Positions 8,975 to 16,873 of a DNA stretch of 59,402 bases are shown piece by piece; within the stretch, counting starts at the first letter, position 1; each line of letters begins with the position of its first letter. A program made the position numbers and the translations under genes. Source of the DNA: Flavobacteriaceae bacterium (GTDB taxonomy: Bacteria > Bacteroidota > Bacteroidia > Flavobacteriales > Flavobacteriaceae); the NCBI GenBank assembly GCA_024643425.1, contig JAHEMY010000005.1, forward strand, positions 1 through 59,402, in the 5' to 3' direction. Under the pieces are notes generated by a model. That model made no database searches, was not told the origin of the DNA, and saw nothing but the letters and a program-made list of their open reading frames with translations.

Positions 8975-9325
8975 ATGGCTATCATGATAACCGATGAATG
9001 CATTAACTGCGATGCCTGTATATCAGAATGTCCGAACAATGCAATCTACGAACCCGATCAAGAATGGTCGTATTCCGACGAAACCGCCCTTAGTGGCACA
9101 GTGACAACTCCCTATGGAAAAGAAGTGGATGCTGAAGCAGAAAACGAACCTATTTCCGATGAGTTTTACTTTATTGTAGCCGATAAGTGTACGGAATGTA
9201 AAGGATTTCACGACGAGCCACAGTGTGCCTCTGTTTGCCCTGTAGATTGTTGTGTTCCGGATACCAATCACGTGGAAGCCGAAGATTTTCTTTTGAAAAA
9301 GAAAGCTTGGTTACACGGGGAATAA
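8975..9325 (+). CDS. 2[4Fe-4S] ferredoxin (Alvin/YfhL-like)
   Basis: Low-potential electron carrier, 116 aa. The first cluster motif is C9-C12-C15-C19 (CINCDACISECP). The second is the spaced form CTEC(KGFHDEPQ)CASVCP, with C72, C75, C84 and C88 plus C92/C93, as in Allochromatium vinosum-type and YfhL ferredoxins. An acidic insert of about 35 residues (31-65) separates the halves. It is divergent from korAB-nuo and precedes nifJ, so it is the obvious candidate to shuttle electrons from KOR and PFOR to the truncated complex I (inference from context). Confidence 0.92.
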   Translation: MAIMITDECINCDACISECPNNAIYEPDQEWSYSDETALSGTVTTPYGKEVDAEAENEPISDEFYFIVADKCTECKGFHDEPQCASVCPVDCCVPDTNHVEAEDFLLKKKAWLHGE

Positions 9326-9354
9326 TAGAAACCAATCATTCAACCTGACCTTTT

Positions 9355-9387
9355 GAAAAGCGGGCTAATTCGTTAGCCCCGCTTTTC
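9355..9387 (+). terminator. Rho-independent terminator after the ferredoxin gene
   Basis: A 14-bp stem from GAAAAGCGGGCTAA pairs with TTAGC(C)CCGCTTTTC with one bulged C and a TTCG loop. A short T-rich tail (CTATTTTCTT) follows. It separates the ferredoxin from nifJ, so nifJ probably has its own promoter. Confidence 0.8.
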
Positions 9388-9487
9388 TATTTTCTTCATC
9401 TCCTAAAATAAAGTATGGTTTGGATCGAATAGCATCCAACCATCTTTCCAAGTACCTGATAATCTTGTTTTTTACTCCTAAAAAATG

Positions 9488-9500
9488 ATATGCGTCATAT
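9488..9500. promoter_or_regulatory. Palindromic operator candidate upstream of nifJ
   Basis: ATATG-CGT-CATAT is a perfect 5-bp inverted repeat with a 3-base spacer, 70 bases before the nifJ start. The 245-base gap between ferredoxin and nifJ holds only the ferredoxin terminator and this site. It could bind a dimeric regulator; the regulator is unknown and the repeat is short, so chance is possible. Confidence 0.25.
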
Positions 9501-9570
9501 ATTTTCACGGGTACTATTTCTACTTTCAACTACTTATTCTAACTCGATTTTTTAACAAAACCCAAGTGTT

Positions 9571-12500
9571 ATGGAAAAAGATTTCCAAAAGCTTATCTGC
9601 GATGCGAATGAAGCGGTCGCCAGAGTAGCTCACAAAACCAATGAAGTCTGTGCGATTTACCCAATCACACCTGCTTCTCCGATGGGTGAACATGTTGATG
9701 TTTATAGTTCCAAAGGACAGAAAAATATATGGGGAGACATCCCTAGAATTGTGGAAATGCAAAGTGAAGGAGGGGCTGCCGGAGCTGTTCACGGATCCTT
9801 ACTTGGCGGTGCTTTAACCACCACGTTCACAGCGTCCCAAGGACTCCTTCTCATGATTCCTAACATGTACAAAATTGCAGGGGAATTACAGCCCACTGTG
9901 ATTCACGTGGCCTCAAGAACGGTGGCCACCCATGCTTTATCCATATTTGGAGACCATTCCGATGTTATGGCAGCCCGACAAACAGGTTTTGCCTTATTAT
10001 TTGGTGGATCCGTACAAGAAGCACAGGATTTTGCACTCATTACTCAAGTAGCCACCTTAAAATCAAGGATTCCATTCCTTAATATTTTTGACGGATTTAG
10101 AACTTCCCATGAAATATCGAAAATCGATGCTATTTCTGATGCAACCATAGAGGCAATGATGCCGGAAGATAAAATTATGGAGCATAAAAAACGATCCTTG
10201 GATCCAGATCATCCTACTATTAAAGGAACTTCTCAAAATCCGGATGTGTTCTTTCAAGCACGGGAAGCGGCCAACCAATATTATGAAAAGGTCCCTGGCA
10301 TCGTAAAAGAGACCATGGACGAATTTTACGCACATACAGGTCGCAGGTACCTCCCTTTCCAATACATAGGTCATCCGGAAGCGGAAAAAGTAATAATCAT
10401 AATGGGAAGCGGACAAGGCCCTGTTATTGAAGCGGTGGATACCATGGTGAAAAATGGTGAAAAAGTAGGAGCTATTTTAGTTCGACTATACCGTCCGTTC
10501 TCGGTAAAACATTTTATTGAAGCATTACCAAAAAGTGTAACTAAGGTGGCGGTTCTTGACCGAACCAAAGAACCCGGAAGTGCCGGAGAACCCTTGTACC
10601 TCGATGTAGTTACTGCATTTGTAGAAAGTGAAAGAACCACGCCAAAAATTATTGGTGGGCGTTACGGGCTCTCTTCAAAAGAATTTGATCCTGCGATGGT
10701 GAAAGCCATTTTTGATGAGTTGGACAAAGAAAAACCTAAAAATCATTTTACCATAGGTATTAATGATGATGTGTCGCATACCAGTTTAACAATTGGTGAT
10801 CGACTTCATACCGTTAAAACAACTTTTAACTGTATGTTCTATGGATTGGGATCTGATGGTACGGTTGGAGCCAATAAAAACTCCATTAAAATTATCGGAG
10901 AAACCACCGATAACTACGTACAAGGTTACTTTGTATACGACTCGAAAAAAGCCGGGGCACAAACCGTATCGCACCTTCGATTCGGACCCGAACCCATTCA
11001 TTCGACTTATTTAATTCATCAAGCCGATTTCATTGCTTGTCATCAATTTAATTTCATAGAAAAATACGACCTCTTAAAAAACATAAAAAAAGGAGGAACT
11101 TTCTTATTGAATGCTCCTTTCTCAAAAGATGAGATTTGGGATCGACTGCCTATGAAAATGCAGGAAGAAATTATTGAAAACCAATTGGATTTCTATGTGA
11201 TCGATGCCACGGCAGTGGCGCAAAAGGCCAAGCTTGGAAAACGAACCAATACTGTCTTGCAAACCTGTTTCTTCGCAATTTCAGGGGTACTTCCTAAAGA
11301 AGAAGCAATCCAAAAAATTAAGGATGCTATCGTGAAATCCTATGCCTATAAGGGAGATAAGGTAGTGAAGATGAATTTCCAAGCCGTAGACACTGCGTTA
11401 GCCAATTTGGAGAAAGTAGACTACCCCGATGTTGTCACAAGCCATGAAGCATTAAAGCCTGTCATGCATTCTGAATCCGATCCTTTCGTTCAAGAAGTGT
11501 TGGGTAAAATATTAGCAGGGCAAGGGGATAGCCTTCCTGTAAGTGCCTTCCCAATTGACGGAACATTTCCTACGGGAACTACCCAATTTGAAAAACGAGG
11601 CATTGCCGATTTCATTCCAGTTTGGGACGATACCGCACTTTGTACGCAATGCAACAAATGTGTTGCCATTTGTCCGCATGCCGCCATTAGAGCAAAAGTG
11701 GTTCCCAATTCAGAATTAGTGGGAGCACCGAATTCACTTAAAACGGCCCCTGCCATTGGCCGACCTTTTACCAGTGAAACCGATTCGTACATCTTACAGG
11801 TTTCCCCTGAAGATTGCACCGGTTGCGATTTATGTGTCGCCGTTTGTCCTGCTGAGAGTAAAGAAATTGCCAATTTCAAGGCCATCAACATGCATAAGAA
11901 ACTGGAGGTAGAAGTCGAAGAGGATGTGAACTGGGATTATTTTGCTCAATTGTCTAATTACGACAGAACGGCCCTTCAGATTACAAACATGAAAGGATCG
12001 CAATTTCTTGAGCCATTGTTTGAATTTTCAGGAGCTTGTTCCGGATGTGGAGAGACCCCTTATATTAAATTGTTGACCCAATTGTATGGTGATAGCATGT
12101 TAATAGCGAATGCAACCGGATGTTCTTCCATTTATGGAGGAAATCTTCCAACAACTCCTTATAAGAAAAATGATGCCGGCCGTGGACCAGCTTGGGCAAA
12201 TTCGTTGTTTGAGGATAATGCGGAATTTGGTTTGGGAATGAAACTCGCATTAACTAAAAAGCAAGAAATCGCTGTGAGTTTACTCCAATCTTTAGAAAAA
12301 GAAGTTGGATCGGACCTTGTTGAAGCTATTTTAAATAATGCTGAAGAAAACGAATCACAAAAAGCAACCAAGAATTCAGATATTGAACGTTTGAAAGAAC
12401 GACTTCAAGGTCTGCTATCGAATAAGAGTGCTAAGAAATTGAATGAGCTCACCGAATACCTACGAAAAAAAGCAGTTTGGATTGTTGGGGGTGATGGTTG

Positions 12501-13104
12501 GGCTTACGATATTGGATATGGCGGTGTAGATCACGTCTTGGCTTCCGGTGAGGACATAAATATCATGGTATTGGATACTGAAGTGTATTCAAATACCGGT
12601 GGACAGACATCGAAAGCAACCCCATTGGGTGCGAGTGCCAAATTTTCGGTATCAGGAAAACGAACCGGTAAAAAAAGTTTGGCGTTGCAGGCAGTTTCCT
12701 ATCAGAATGTCTATGTAGCCCAGGTTGCCATTGGCGCCAAAGATATACAAACCCTTAAGGCCATTGAAGAGGCAGCAGCCTATCCGGGGCCTTCAATCAT
12801 CATCGCATATTCACATTGTGGAGAACATGGATATGATTTAAAAAACGGAGCCTTACAACAAGCCAAAGCAGTCGAAACAGGTTATTGGCCGTTGTTTAGA
12901 TTCGACCCTTCAAAACCGAAAGGCAAAAAGTTCAAATTAGACTCTAAAGAACCAAGTGCACCGCTTCGCGATTTTATGTACAACGAAACTCGTTTTACAC
13001 GCGTAGTGAAAGAAGATGCTAAGCTTGGGGAGGCTCTGTTGAATCAAGCCCAAGAAGAAGTGCAGTCGAAATGGGAACGTCTCGAACTTTATCGGGACAT
13101 GTAA
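9571..13104 (+). CDS. nifJ: Pyruvate:ferredoxin (flavodoxin) oxidoreductase
   Basis: Single-chain enzyme that converts pyruvate and CoA to acetyl-CoA, CO2 and reduced ferredoxin. At 1177 aa it is full length. Visible in order: the N-terminal YPITPASPMGEHVD motif; the gamma-like domain; two 4Fe-4S motifs (CTQCNKCVAICP from residue 691 and CTGCDLCVAVCP from 749); the cysteines of GACSGCGETPY and ATGCSSIYGGN near residues 826 and 851 that hold the proximal cluster; and the TPP segment VGGDGWAYDIG with EVYSNTGGQTSKATP. No frameshift is seen. It gives the cell a second source of reduced ferredoxin beside KorAB. Confidence 0.97.
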   Translation: MEKDFQKLICDANEAVARVAHKTNEVCAIYPITPASPMGEHVDVYSSKGQKNIWGDIPRIVEMQSEGGAAGAVHGSLLGGALTTTFTASQGLLLMIPNMYKIAGELQPTVIHVASRTVATHALSIFGDHSDVMAARQTGFALLFGGSVQEAQDFALITQVATLKSRIPFLNIFDGFRTSHEISKIDAISDATIEAMMPEDKIMEHKKRSLDPDHPTIKGTSQNPDVFFQAREAANQYYEKVPGIVKETMDEFYAHTGRRYLPFQYIGHPEAEKVIIIMGSGQGPVIEAVDTMVKNGEKVGAILVRLYRPFSVKHFIEALPKSVTKVAVLDRTKEPGSAGEPLYLDVVTAFVESERTTPKIIGGRYGLSSKEFDPAMVKAIFDELDKEKPKNHFTIGINDDVSHTSLTIGDRLHTVKTTFNCMFYGLGSDGTVGANKNSIKIIGETTDNYVQGYFVYDSKKAGAQTVSHLRFGPEPIHSTYLIHQADFIACHQFNFIEKYDLLKNIKKGGTFLLNAPFSKDEIWDRLPMKMQEEIIENQLDFYVIDATAVAQKAKLGKRTNTVLQTCFFAISGVLPKEEAIQKIKDAIVKSYAYKGDKVVKMNFQAVDTALANLEKVDYPDVVTSHEALKPVMHSESDPFVQEVLGKILAGQGDSLPVSAFPIDGTFPTGTTQFEKRGIADFIPVWDDTALCTQCNKCVAICPHAAIRAKVVPNSELVGAPNSLKTAPAIGRPFTSETDSYILQVSPEDCTGCDLCVAVCPAESKEIANFKAINMHKKLEVEVEEDVNWDYFAQLSNYDRTALQITNMKGSQFLEPLFEFSGACSGCGETPYIKLLTQLYGDSMLIANATGCSSIYGGNLPTTPYKKNDAGRGPAWANSLFEDNAEFGLGMKLALTKKQEIAVSLLQSLEKEVGSDLVEAILNNAEENESQKATKNSDIERLKERLQGLLSNKSAKKLNELTEYLRKKAVWIVGGDGWAYDIGYGGVDHVLASGEDINIMVLDTEVYSNTGGQTSKATPLGASAKFSVSGKRTGKKSLALQAVSYQNVYVAQVAIGAKDIQTLKAIEEAAAYPGPSIIIAYSHCGEHGYDLKNGALQQAKAVETGYWPLFRFDPSKPKGKKFKLDSKEPSAPLRDFMYNETRFTRVVKEDAKLGEALLNQAQEEVQSKWERLELYRDM

Positions 13105-13130
13105 AATGTTAAACGCTAAATTCACAAAAC

Positions 13131-13505
13131 ATGAACGACCAATCGCGTGAATTTTTTGATAAGGCCTATGCCAAACTAAGCGAAGCAAATAAAGAACTTT
13201 ATCGCCCGGAAGAAGACATTGTCTCATTCTTGGTGTGTAAAAATGCTCAATTTGCTGTCGAGAATTACCTCAAGGGGTATCTTCTGAAAAATGGTATTGA
13301 CGTTGCGCCTTACAAAACCATCGACACCCTCTACAAAGAATGTGTCCGCATTAACAAGCGCTTTGAGAAAGTAAATTTGAATGAGTTTACTTGTCAACGC
13401 ATTGAAAGCGGAGCCAAGTATTGCAATGAAGTTCCTAAAGTGAGCCACTGCTTTCATGCAGCCAATCACTTAGATACTTTCTTGCGAGAGGAAAATGTTC
13501 TTTAG
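13131..13505 (+). CDS. HEPN-domain-like protein
   Basis: A 124-aa, mainly helical soluble protein that starts 26 bases after nifJ and is probably co-transcribed. The segment KNAQFAVENYLKGYLLKNGI followed by TIDTLYKECVRINKRFE resembles HEPN domains (paired helices with an AxE-x-YLK-like surface). The RNase signature Rx4-6H of toxic HEPN proteins is not obvious, and no nucleotidyltransferase (MNT) partner lies beside it. The role is unknown. Proximity to nifJ suggests an accessory function, but this is only context. Confidence 0.6.
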   Translation: MNDQSREFFDKAYAKLSEANKELYRPEEDIVSFLVCKNAQFAVENYLKGYLLKNGIDVAPYKTIDTLYKECVRINKRFEKVNLNEFTCQRIESGAKYCNEVPKVSHCFHAANHLDTFLREENVL

Positions 13506-13551
13506 AAAAGGGATTAACGTCCTTGTATGTCCCTAAGATTCATTAGGGCAG

Positions 13552-13590
13552 GTTCACCCATGCTTAAGAAAACATGGGTGAACTTTTTTT
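13552..13590 (+). terminator. Strong terminator after the nifJ unit
   Basis: GTTCACCCATG (13552-13562) pairs with CATGGGTGAAC (13573-13583), an 11-bp perfect stem with a 10-base loop, followed by TTTTTTT. A second hairpin, CCCTAA(GATTCA)TTAGGG, lies just before it at 13531-13548. The T-tract orientation shows that it serves the plus strand. Confidence 0.88.
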
Positions 13591-13600
13591 AAACTTAATG

Positions 13601-13840
13601 CTAACTTAAATTGACTACTTTTTCAATTTGTGGAGCATGCTTTTTTATGGTCATTTCCACACCGCTTTTTAGGGTCATTTGATTGACCGAACAACCCACG
13701 CAAGCACCCTGTAATTGGACTGTCACCGTTTTTCCTTCTTCAATGGAAATCAAAGAAATATCTCCTCCGTCACTTTGAAGAAAGGGACGTATTTCCTCAA
13801 GCGCTGCCTCTACTTTTCCTGTTAATTCTTGATCTGTCAT
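13601..13840 (-). CDS. NifU C-terminal-domain (Nfu-type) iron-sulfur scaffold/carrier protein
   Basis: A 79-aa stand-alone Nfu domain that can hold a labile [4Fe-4S] cluster between two monomers and pass it to client enzymes. The CxxC pair is visible in GACVGCSVNQMTLK, preceded by the FLQSDGGDISLI motif typical of the family. It follows the Mrp gene by 2 bases, so the two act as an Fe-S delivery unit, close to the Fe-S-rich KOR, PFOR and complex I genes. Confidence 0.93.
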   Translation of the reverse strand: MTDQELTGKVEAALEEIRPFLQSDGGDISLISIEEGKTVTVQLQGACVGCSVNQMTLKSGVEMTIKKHAPQIEKVVNLS

Positions 13841-13842
13841 TG

Positions 13843-14982
13843 TTATTTTTTTACGGCACTACATCCTGCCATGGTCGTTATTTTAATTGCTTCCGTTGGA
13901 GGGAGGTTTTCATTTCTCAACACGGTTTGTTCTACCACTTTCTTGGTCACTTCTTCAAAGGCATGTCCAACAGGAGAATTTGTCTGCAAGGCTGCGGGAT
14001 GACCCACATCGCCGGATTCTCGTATGCTTTGAACCAAAGGAATTTCACCCAAAAATGGAATCTCTAGATCTTCTGCTAAATTTTTAGCGCCTTCTTTGCC
14101 AAAGATGAAATATTTATTCTCAGGTAATTCTTCTGGTGTGAAATACGCCATATTTTCAATGATTCCCAATACAGGAACTTGGATATTTTCCTGTTGAAAC
14201 ATGGCCACCCCTTTACGCGCATCGGCCAAAGCCACATTTTGCGGGGTGCTTACTACCACCGCACCGGTTATAGGAAGCGACTGCATGATGCTTAAGTGAA
14301 TATCTCCGGTTCCCGGAGGCAAGTCTAAAAGCATAAAATCGAGGGTCCCCCAATCTGCATCAAAAATAAGTTGATTGAGTGCTTTCGCTGCCATGGGTCC
14401 TCTCCAAATTACCGCTTGATTTGGTTTTGTGAAAAAACCAATGGATAAAACCTTTATACCGTAATTCTCGACTGGTTTCATTTTACTCTTACCATCCACT
14501 TGAACCGACAAGGGTCGTTCGGCAGCAACATCAAACATAATGGGAATGGAAGGTCCATAAATGTCGGCATCCAAAATCCCTACTTTGAAACCCATCTTCG
14601 CAAGGGTTACCGCCAAGTTTGCAGTTACCGTAGATTTTCCAACACCTCCCTTACCAGAGGCTACAGCGATAATGTTTTGAATTCCGGGAATGTGTTTCCC
14701 CTTTATTAAGTTTGGATTTTCTGGTTTTTGAGGTGCCTCAACTTTTATGTTCACAATGACCTCCGCCTCAGAAGAAACCTGCTCTAAGATTACTTTTTGC
14801 ACATCGGCTTCTGCCCGCTTTTTAATATGCATGGCCGGAGTGGCCATTTTCAAATCGACGATCACCTCATTGGCAAAAGTTACCACATTCACAACCGCCC
14901 CGCTCTCAACCATATTCTTTCCTTCTCCGGGAAGAGAAATGGTTTCCAAGGCTTTTAAAATATCCTGTTTACTGAATTTCAT
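13843..14982 (-). CDS. mrp: Mrp/Nbp35-family P-loop ATPase, Fe-S cluster carrier
   Basis: 379 aa. An N-terminal DUF59/MIP18-like domain (about 1-85) precedes a deviant-Walker ATPase with GKGGVGKST at residues 110-118 and LDADIYGPSIPIMF after it. Later motifs include WRGPMAAKALNQL and LLDLPPGTGDIHL. The family carries [4Fe-4S] clusters to apoproteins. The CxxC pair that E. coli Mrp places after the ENM segment is missing here (ENMAYFTPEELPENKY), and the only C-terminal cysteine is in MAGCSAVKK. A -7 box (TATATTTG) is about 30 bases upstream. Confidence 0.93.
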   Translation of the reverse strand: MKFSKQDILKALETISLPGEGKNMVESGAVVNVVTFANEVIVDLKMATPAMHIKKRAEADVQKVILEQVSSEAEVIVNIKVEAPQKPENPNLIKGKHIPGIQNIIAVASGKGGVGKSTVTANLAVTLAKMGFKVGILDADIYGPSIPIMFDVAAERPLSVQVDGKSKMKPVENYGIKVLSIGFFTKPNQAVIWRGPMAAKALNQLIFDADWGTLDFMLLDLPPGTGDIHLSIMQSLPITGAVVVSTPQNVALADARKGVAMFQQENIQVPVLGIIENMAYFTPEELPENKYFIFGKEGAKNLAEDLEIPFLGEIPLVQSIRESGDVGHPAALQTNSPVGHAFEEVTKKVVEQTVLRNENLPPTEAIKITTMAGCSAVKK

Positions 14983-15010
14983 GCTCGATATTTAGAATTA
15001 TTCTAAAGTG

Positions 15011-15018
15011 CAAATATA
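15011..15018 (-). promoter_or_regulatory. Putative -7 promoter element for mrp-nfu
   Basis: TATATTTG followed by CAC on the minus strand matches TAnnTTTG and leaves a leader of 20-25 bases before the mrp ATG. No convincing -33 box was identified. Confidence 0.5.
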
Positions 15019-15086
15019 CAGGGAAAACTTGGTTTTCTGAAGCGCAACAATTGAAATGATTTATAGCGAAATAACGATAAGAAACC

Positions 15087-15422
15087 TTACGATTTCAATT
15101 CGAGGGTAGGATCCCAAAACAGCTTCTCAAAATCTTGAATTTGATTGTCGATAACCACAACTCCTTCACTTTCCAAAAGTTGCTGCATAAGATTAGTCCC
15201 CGAAAAATGATGTTTCCCGGTTAAAAGGCCTAATCGATTCACAACACGGTGTGCTGGGACATCGTCTTGATTGTGCGATGCATTCATGGCCCAACCCACC
15301 ATGCGTGCACTTCCTGCAGCCCCCAGATAACGGGCAATAGCTCCGTAACTCGTGACCCTTCCATAAGGAATGACCTTAGCCACTTCATATACTTTTTGGA
15401 AAAAACCTAAGTCTTTAGCCAT
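15087..15422 (-). CDS. Alkyltransferase-like protein (ATL), MGMT family without the acceptor cysteine
   Basis: 111 aa, the size of the C-terminal DNA-binding domain of O6-alkylguanine-DNA alkyltransferase. The helix-turn-helix and arginine finger (GSARMVGWAMNAS) are present. The active-site PCHR motif reads PAHR (residues 56-59), so the methyl-accepting cysteine is replaced by alanine. Such ATL proteins bind O6-alkylguanine and flag it for nucleotide-excision repair instead of repairing it directly. Its start overlaps the LysE-family stop as TAATG, so the two are translationally coupled. Confidence 0.88.
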   Translation of the reverse strand: MAKDLGFFQKVYEVAKVIPYGRVTSYGAIARYLGAAGSARMVGWAMNASHNQDDVPAHRVVNRLGLLTGKHHFSGTNLMQQLLESEGVVVIDNQIQDFEKLFWDPTLELKS

Positions 15423-16048
15423 TACAAATGCTGGAAGATTTTAAAAAAGGTAATTACGGAAATAATTGCTGTTATCATTCCAATGAGGTAATTCATATTA
15501 ATGGTAAACATGCGTTCTCCACGTTCTTTGGTGAAAAACTGCGCATAGATAAAAAGCATCATAAACGTTCCTAGACCTGAAGCGATCACTGCAAACCACA
15601 ATGACATTTGATCGAAAGAAAACCATCCAAAGGACGCAAAAGTAATGCTCACATATACCCAATAAGGCAAAGGCAATAAATTTAAGGCGCCTAGCAAGAT
15701 TCCGTAAAAAAATCGGTTGGTTTTAGAACGTTCCATTTCCTTAGGAATTTCTCTCCGCGTATCTCTGGCAATAAAAAAGAAATACAACGTAAGACAAATA
15801 AATATGCCCAAAGCAACCTTTTGCAGGGTATCGACTACTTCGGGATGGCGGTCTAAATAACGGGCAAAGATTAGTGCAATAAACGTCTGGAAACAAACTG
15901 TAACACAAACTCCGGCGGAGAATAACAAAGCAGTTTTTCGTCCTTGTTTCATGCTTATTTTAGCGGCCGTCATGTTCAGCAAGCCAGGTGGAATTACTCC
16001 AATGGCAGCGGCTAGAAACCCGATGGCGAAATTTGCAAATAAAGACAT
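15422..16048 (-). CDS. LysE-family transporter
   Basis: A 208-aa inner-membrane protein with about six hydrophobic segments. The N-terminal AAIGVIPPGLLNMTAAKISM resembles the LysE/RhtB amino-acid exporter signature. The substrate cannot be inferred. It lies 31 bases after trmB on the same strand and is translationally coupled to the downstream ATL gene. Confidence 0.78.
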   Translation of the reverse strand: MSLFANFAIGFLAAAIGVIPPGLLNMTAAKISMKQGRKTALLFSAGVCVTVCFQTFIALIFARYLDRHPEVVDTLQKVALGIFICLTLYFFFIARDTRREIPKEMERSKTNRFFYGILLGALNLLPLPYWVYVSITFASFGWFSFDQMSLWFAVIASGLGTFMMLFIYAQFFTKERGERMFTINMNYLIGMITAIISVITFFKIFQHL

Positions 16049-16079
16049 GTAGGTTGGTTTGCTTGGGGAAGATACATAA

Positions 16080-16760
16080 TTATTTGGAAGCCAATTGAAA
16101 TCTTAGGTAGGTGATTTTCTTGCCCTCTTCCAAATATTGTCCTTCATAAAAGGTCTGAATCGAGGTAACTTCCTCAGGAGCACCAGTACTTCCGTACACA
16201 TCGTGGTGCGCGTACAGTATTTTTTCATTTAAACCGTGTAGGAGACCAAGGGTATAGCCATGCATAAATTCGCTGTCGGTTTTTAAGTGAATAAGACCTC
16301 CGGGTTTTAAGACTTTTCTGTATTTATTAAGAAACTCAACATTGGTAAGTCGGTGTTTGGTGCGTTTGTATTTTATTTGAGGATCGGGAAAGGTAATCCA
16401 TATTTCATCTACTTCGCCTTCATCAAAACACAGGTCGATTAATTCGATTTGAGTTCTCAGAAAACCTACATTAGAAAGGCCCTCCTCCAAAGCAGTTTTA
16501 GCGCCTCTCCAGAAACGAGCTCCTTTGATATCGATCCCCAAAAAGTTCTTTTCCGCATATTTTTGAGCCAGATTTACCGAATATTCGCCCTTTCCGCAAC
16601 CAAGTTCAAGGACCAAAGGATGGTCGTTTTTAAAAAATGCTTCCTTCCAAGCTCCTTTGTAATCAAATTGTCCTTTTTGCAAGTTCTCCCGCTCCGGCTG
16701 GATTACATTGGCAAAGGTTTCATTCTCTTTAAATCGCTTTAATTTGTTTTTGCTTCCCAA
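16080..16760 (-). CDS. trmB: tRNA (guanine-N7-)-methyltransferase
   Basis: A 226-aa SAM-dependent enzyme that makes m7G46 in the variable loop of tRNAs. The SAM-binding motif VLELGCGKGEYSVNLAQ, the FLGIDIKGARFWRGA segment, and the TrmB signature WITFPDPQIKYKRTKHRLTN are clear. It is divergent from the glycosyltransferase at 16874 and heads a trmB-lysE-ATL run. Confidence 0.95.
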   Translation of the reverse strand: MGSKNKLKRFKENETFANVIQPERENLQKGQFDYKGAWKEAFFKNDHPLVLELGCGKGEYSVNLAQKYAEKNFLGIDIKGARFWRGAKTALEEGLSNVGFLRTQIELIDLCFDEGEVDEIWITFPDPQIKYKRTKHRLTNVEFLNKYRKVLKPGGLIHLKTDSEFMHGYTLGLLHGLNEKILYAHHDVYGSTGAPEEVTSIQTFYEGQYLEEGKKITYLRFQLASK

Positions 16761-16823
16761 ATCTTAATGGTTCTTTAAATTTTCGGTAAAATTACGGAAA
16801 TATATAGCTGGGGAAAGAATGGT

Positions 16824-16831
16824 TACTTTTG
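16824..16831 (+). promoter_or_regulatory. Putative -7 element for the glycosyltransferase gene
   Basis: TACTTTTG matches TAnnTTTG. Transcription would begin near 16838, so the possible TTG codon at 16829 would fall inside the promoter. This supports a start further downstream (16874). Confidence 0.45.
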
Positions 16832-16873
16832 TTTTTAAGGAATTATTACAAGCAACACCGAATTTCGATTCAT

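Noticed and set aside
11490-11891. Minus-strand open frame of 133 codons within nifJ
   Set aside because: Antisense to the cysteine-motif region of PFOR and without any domain resemblance.
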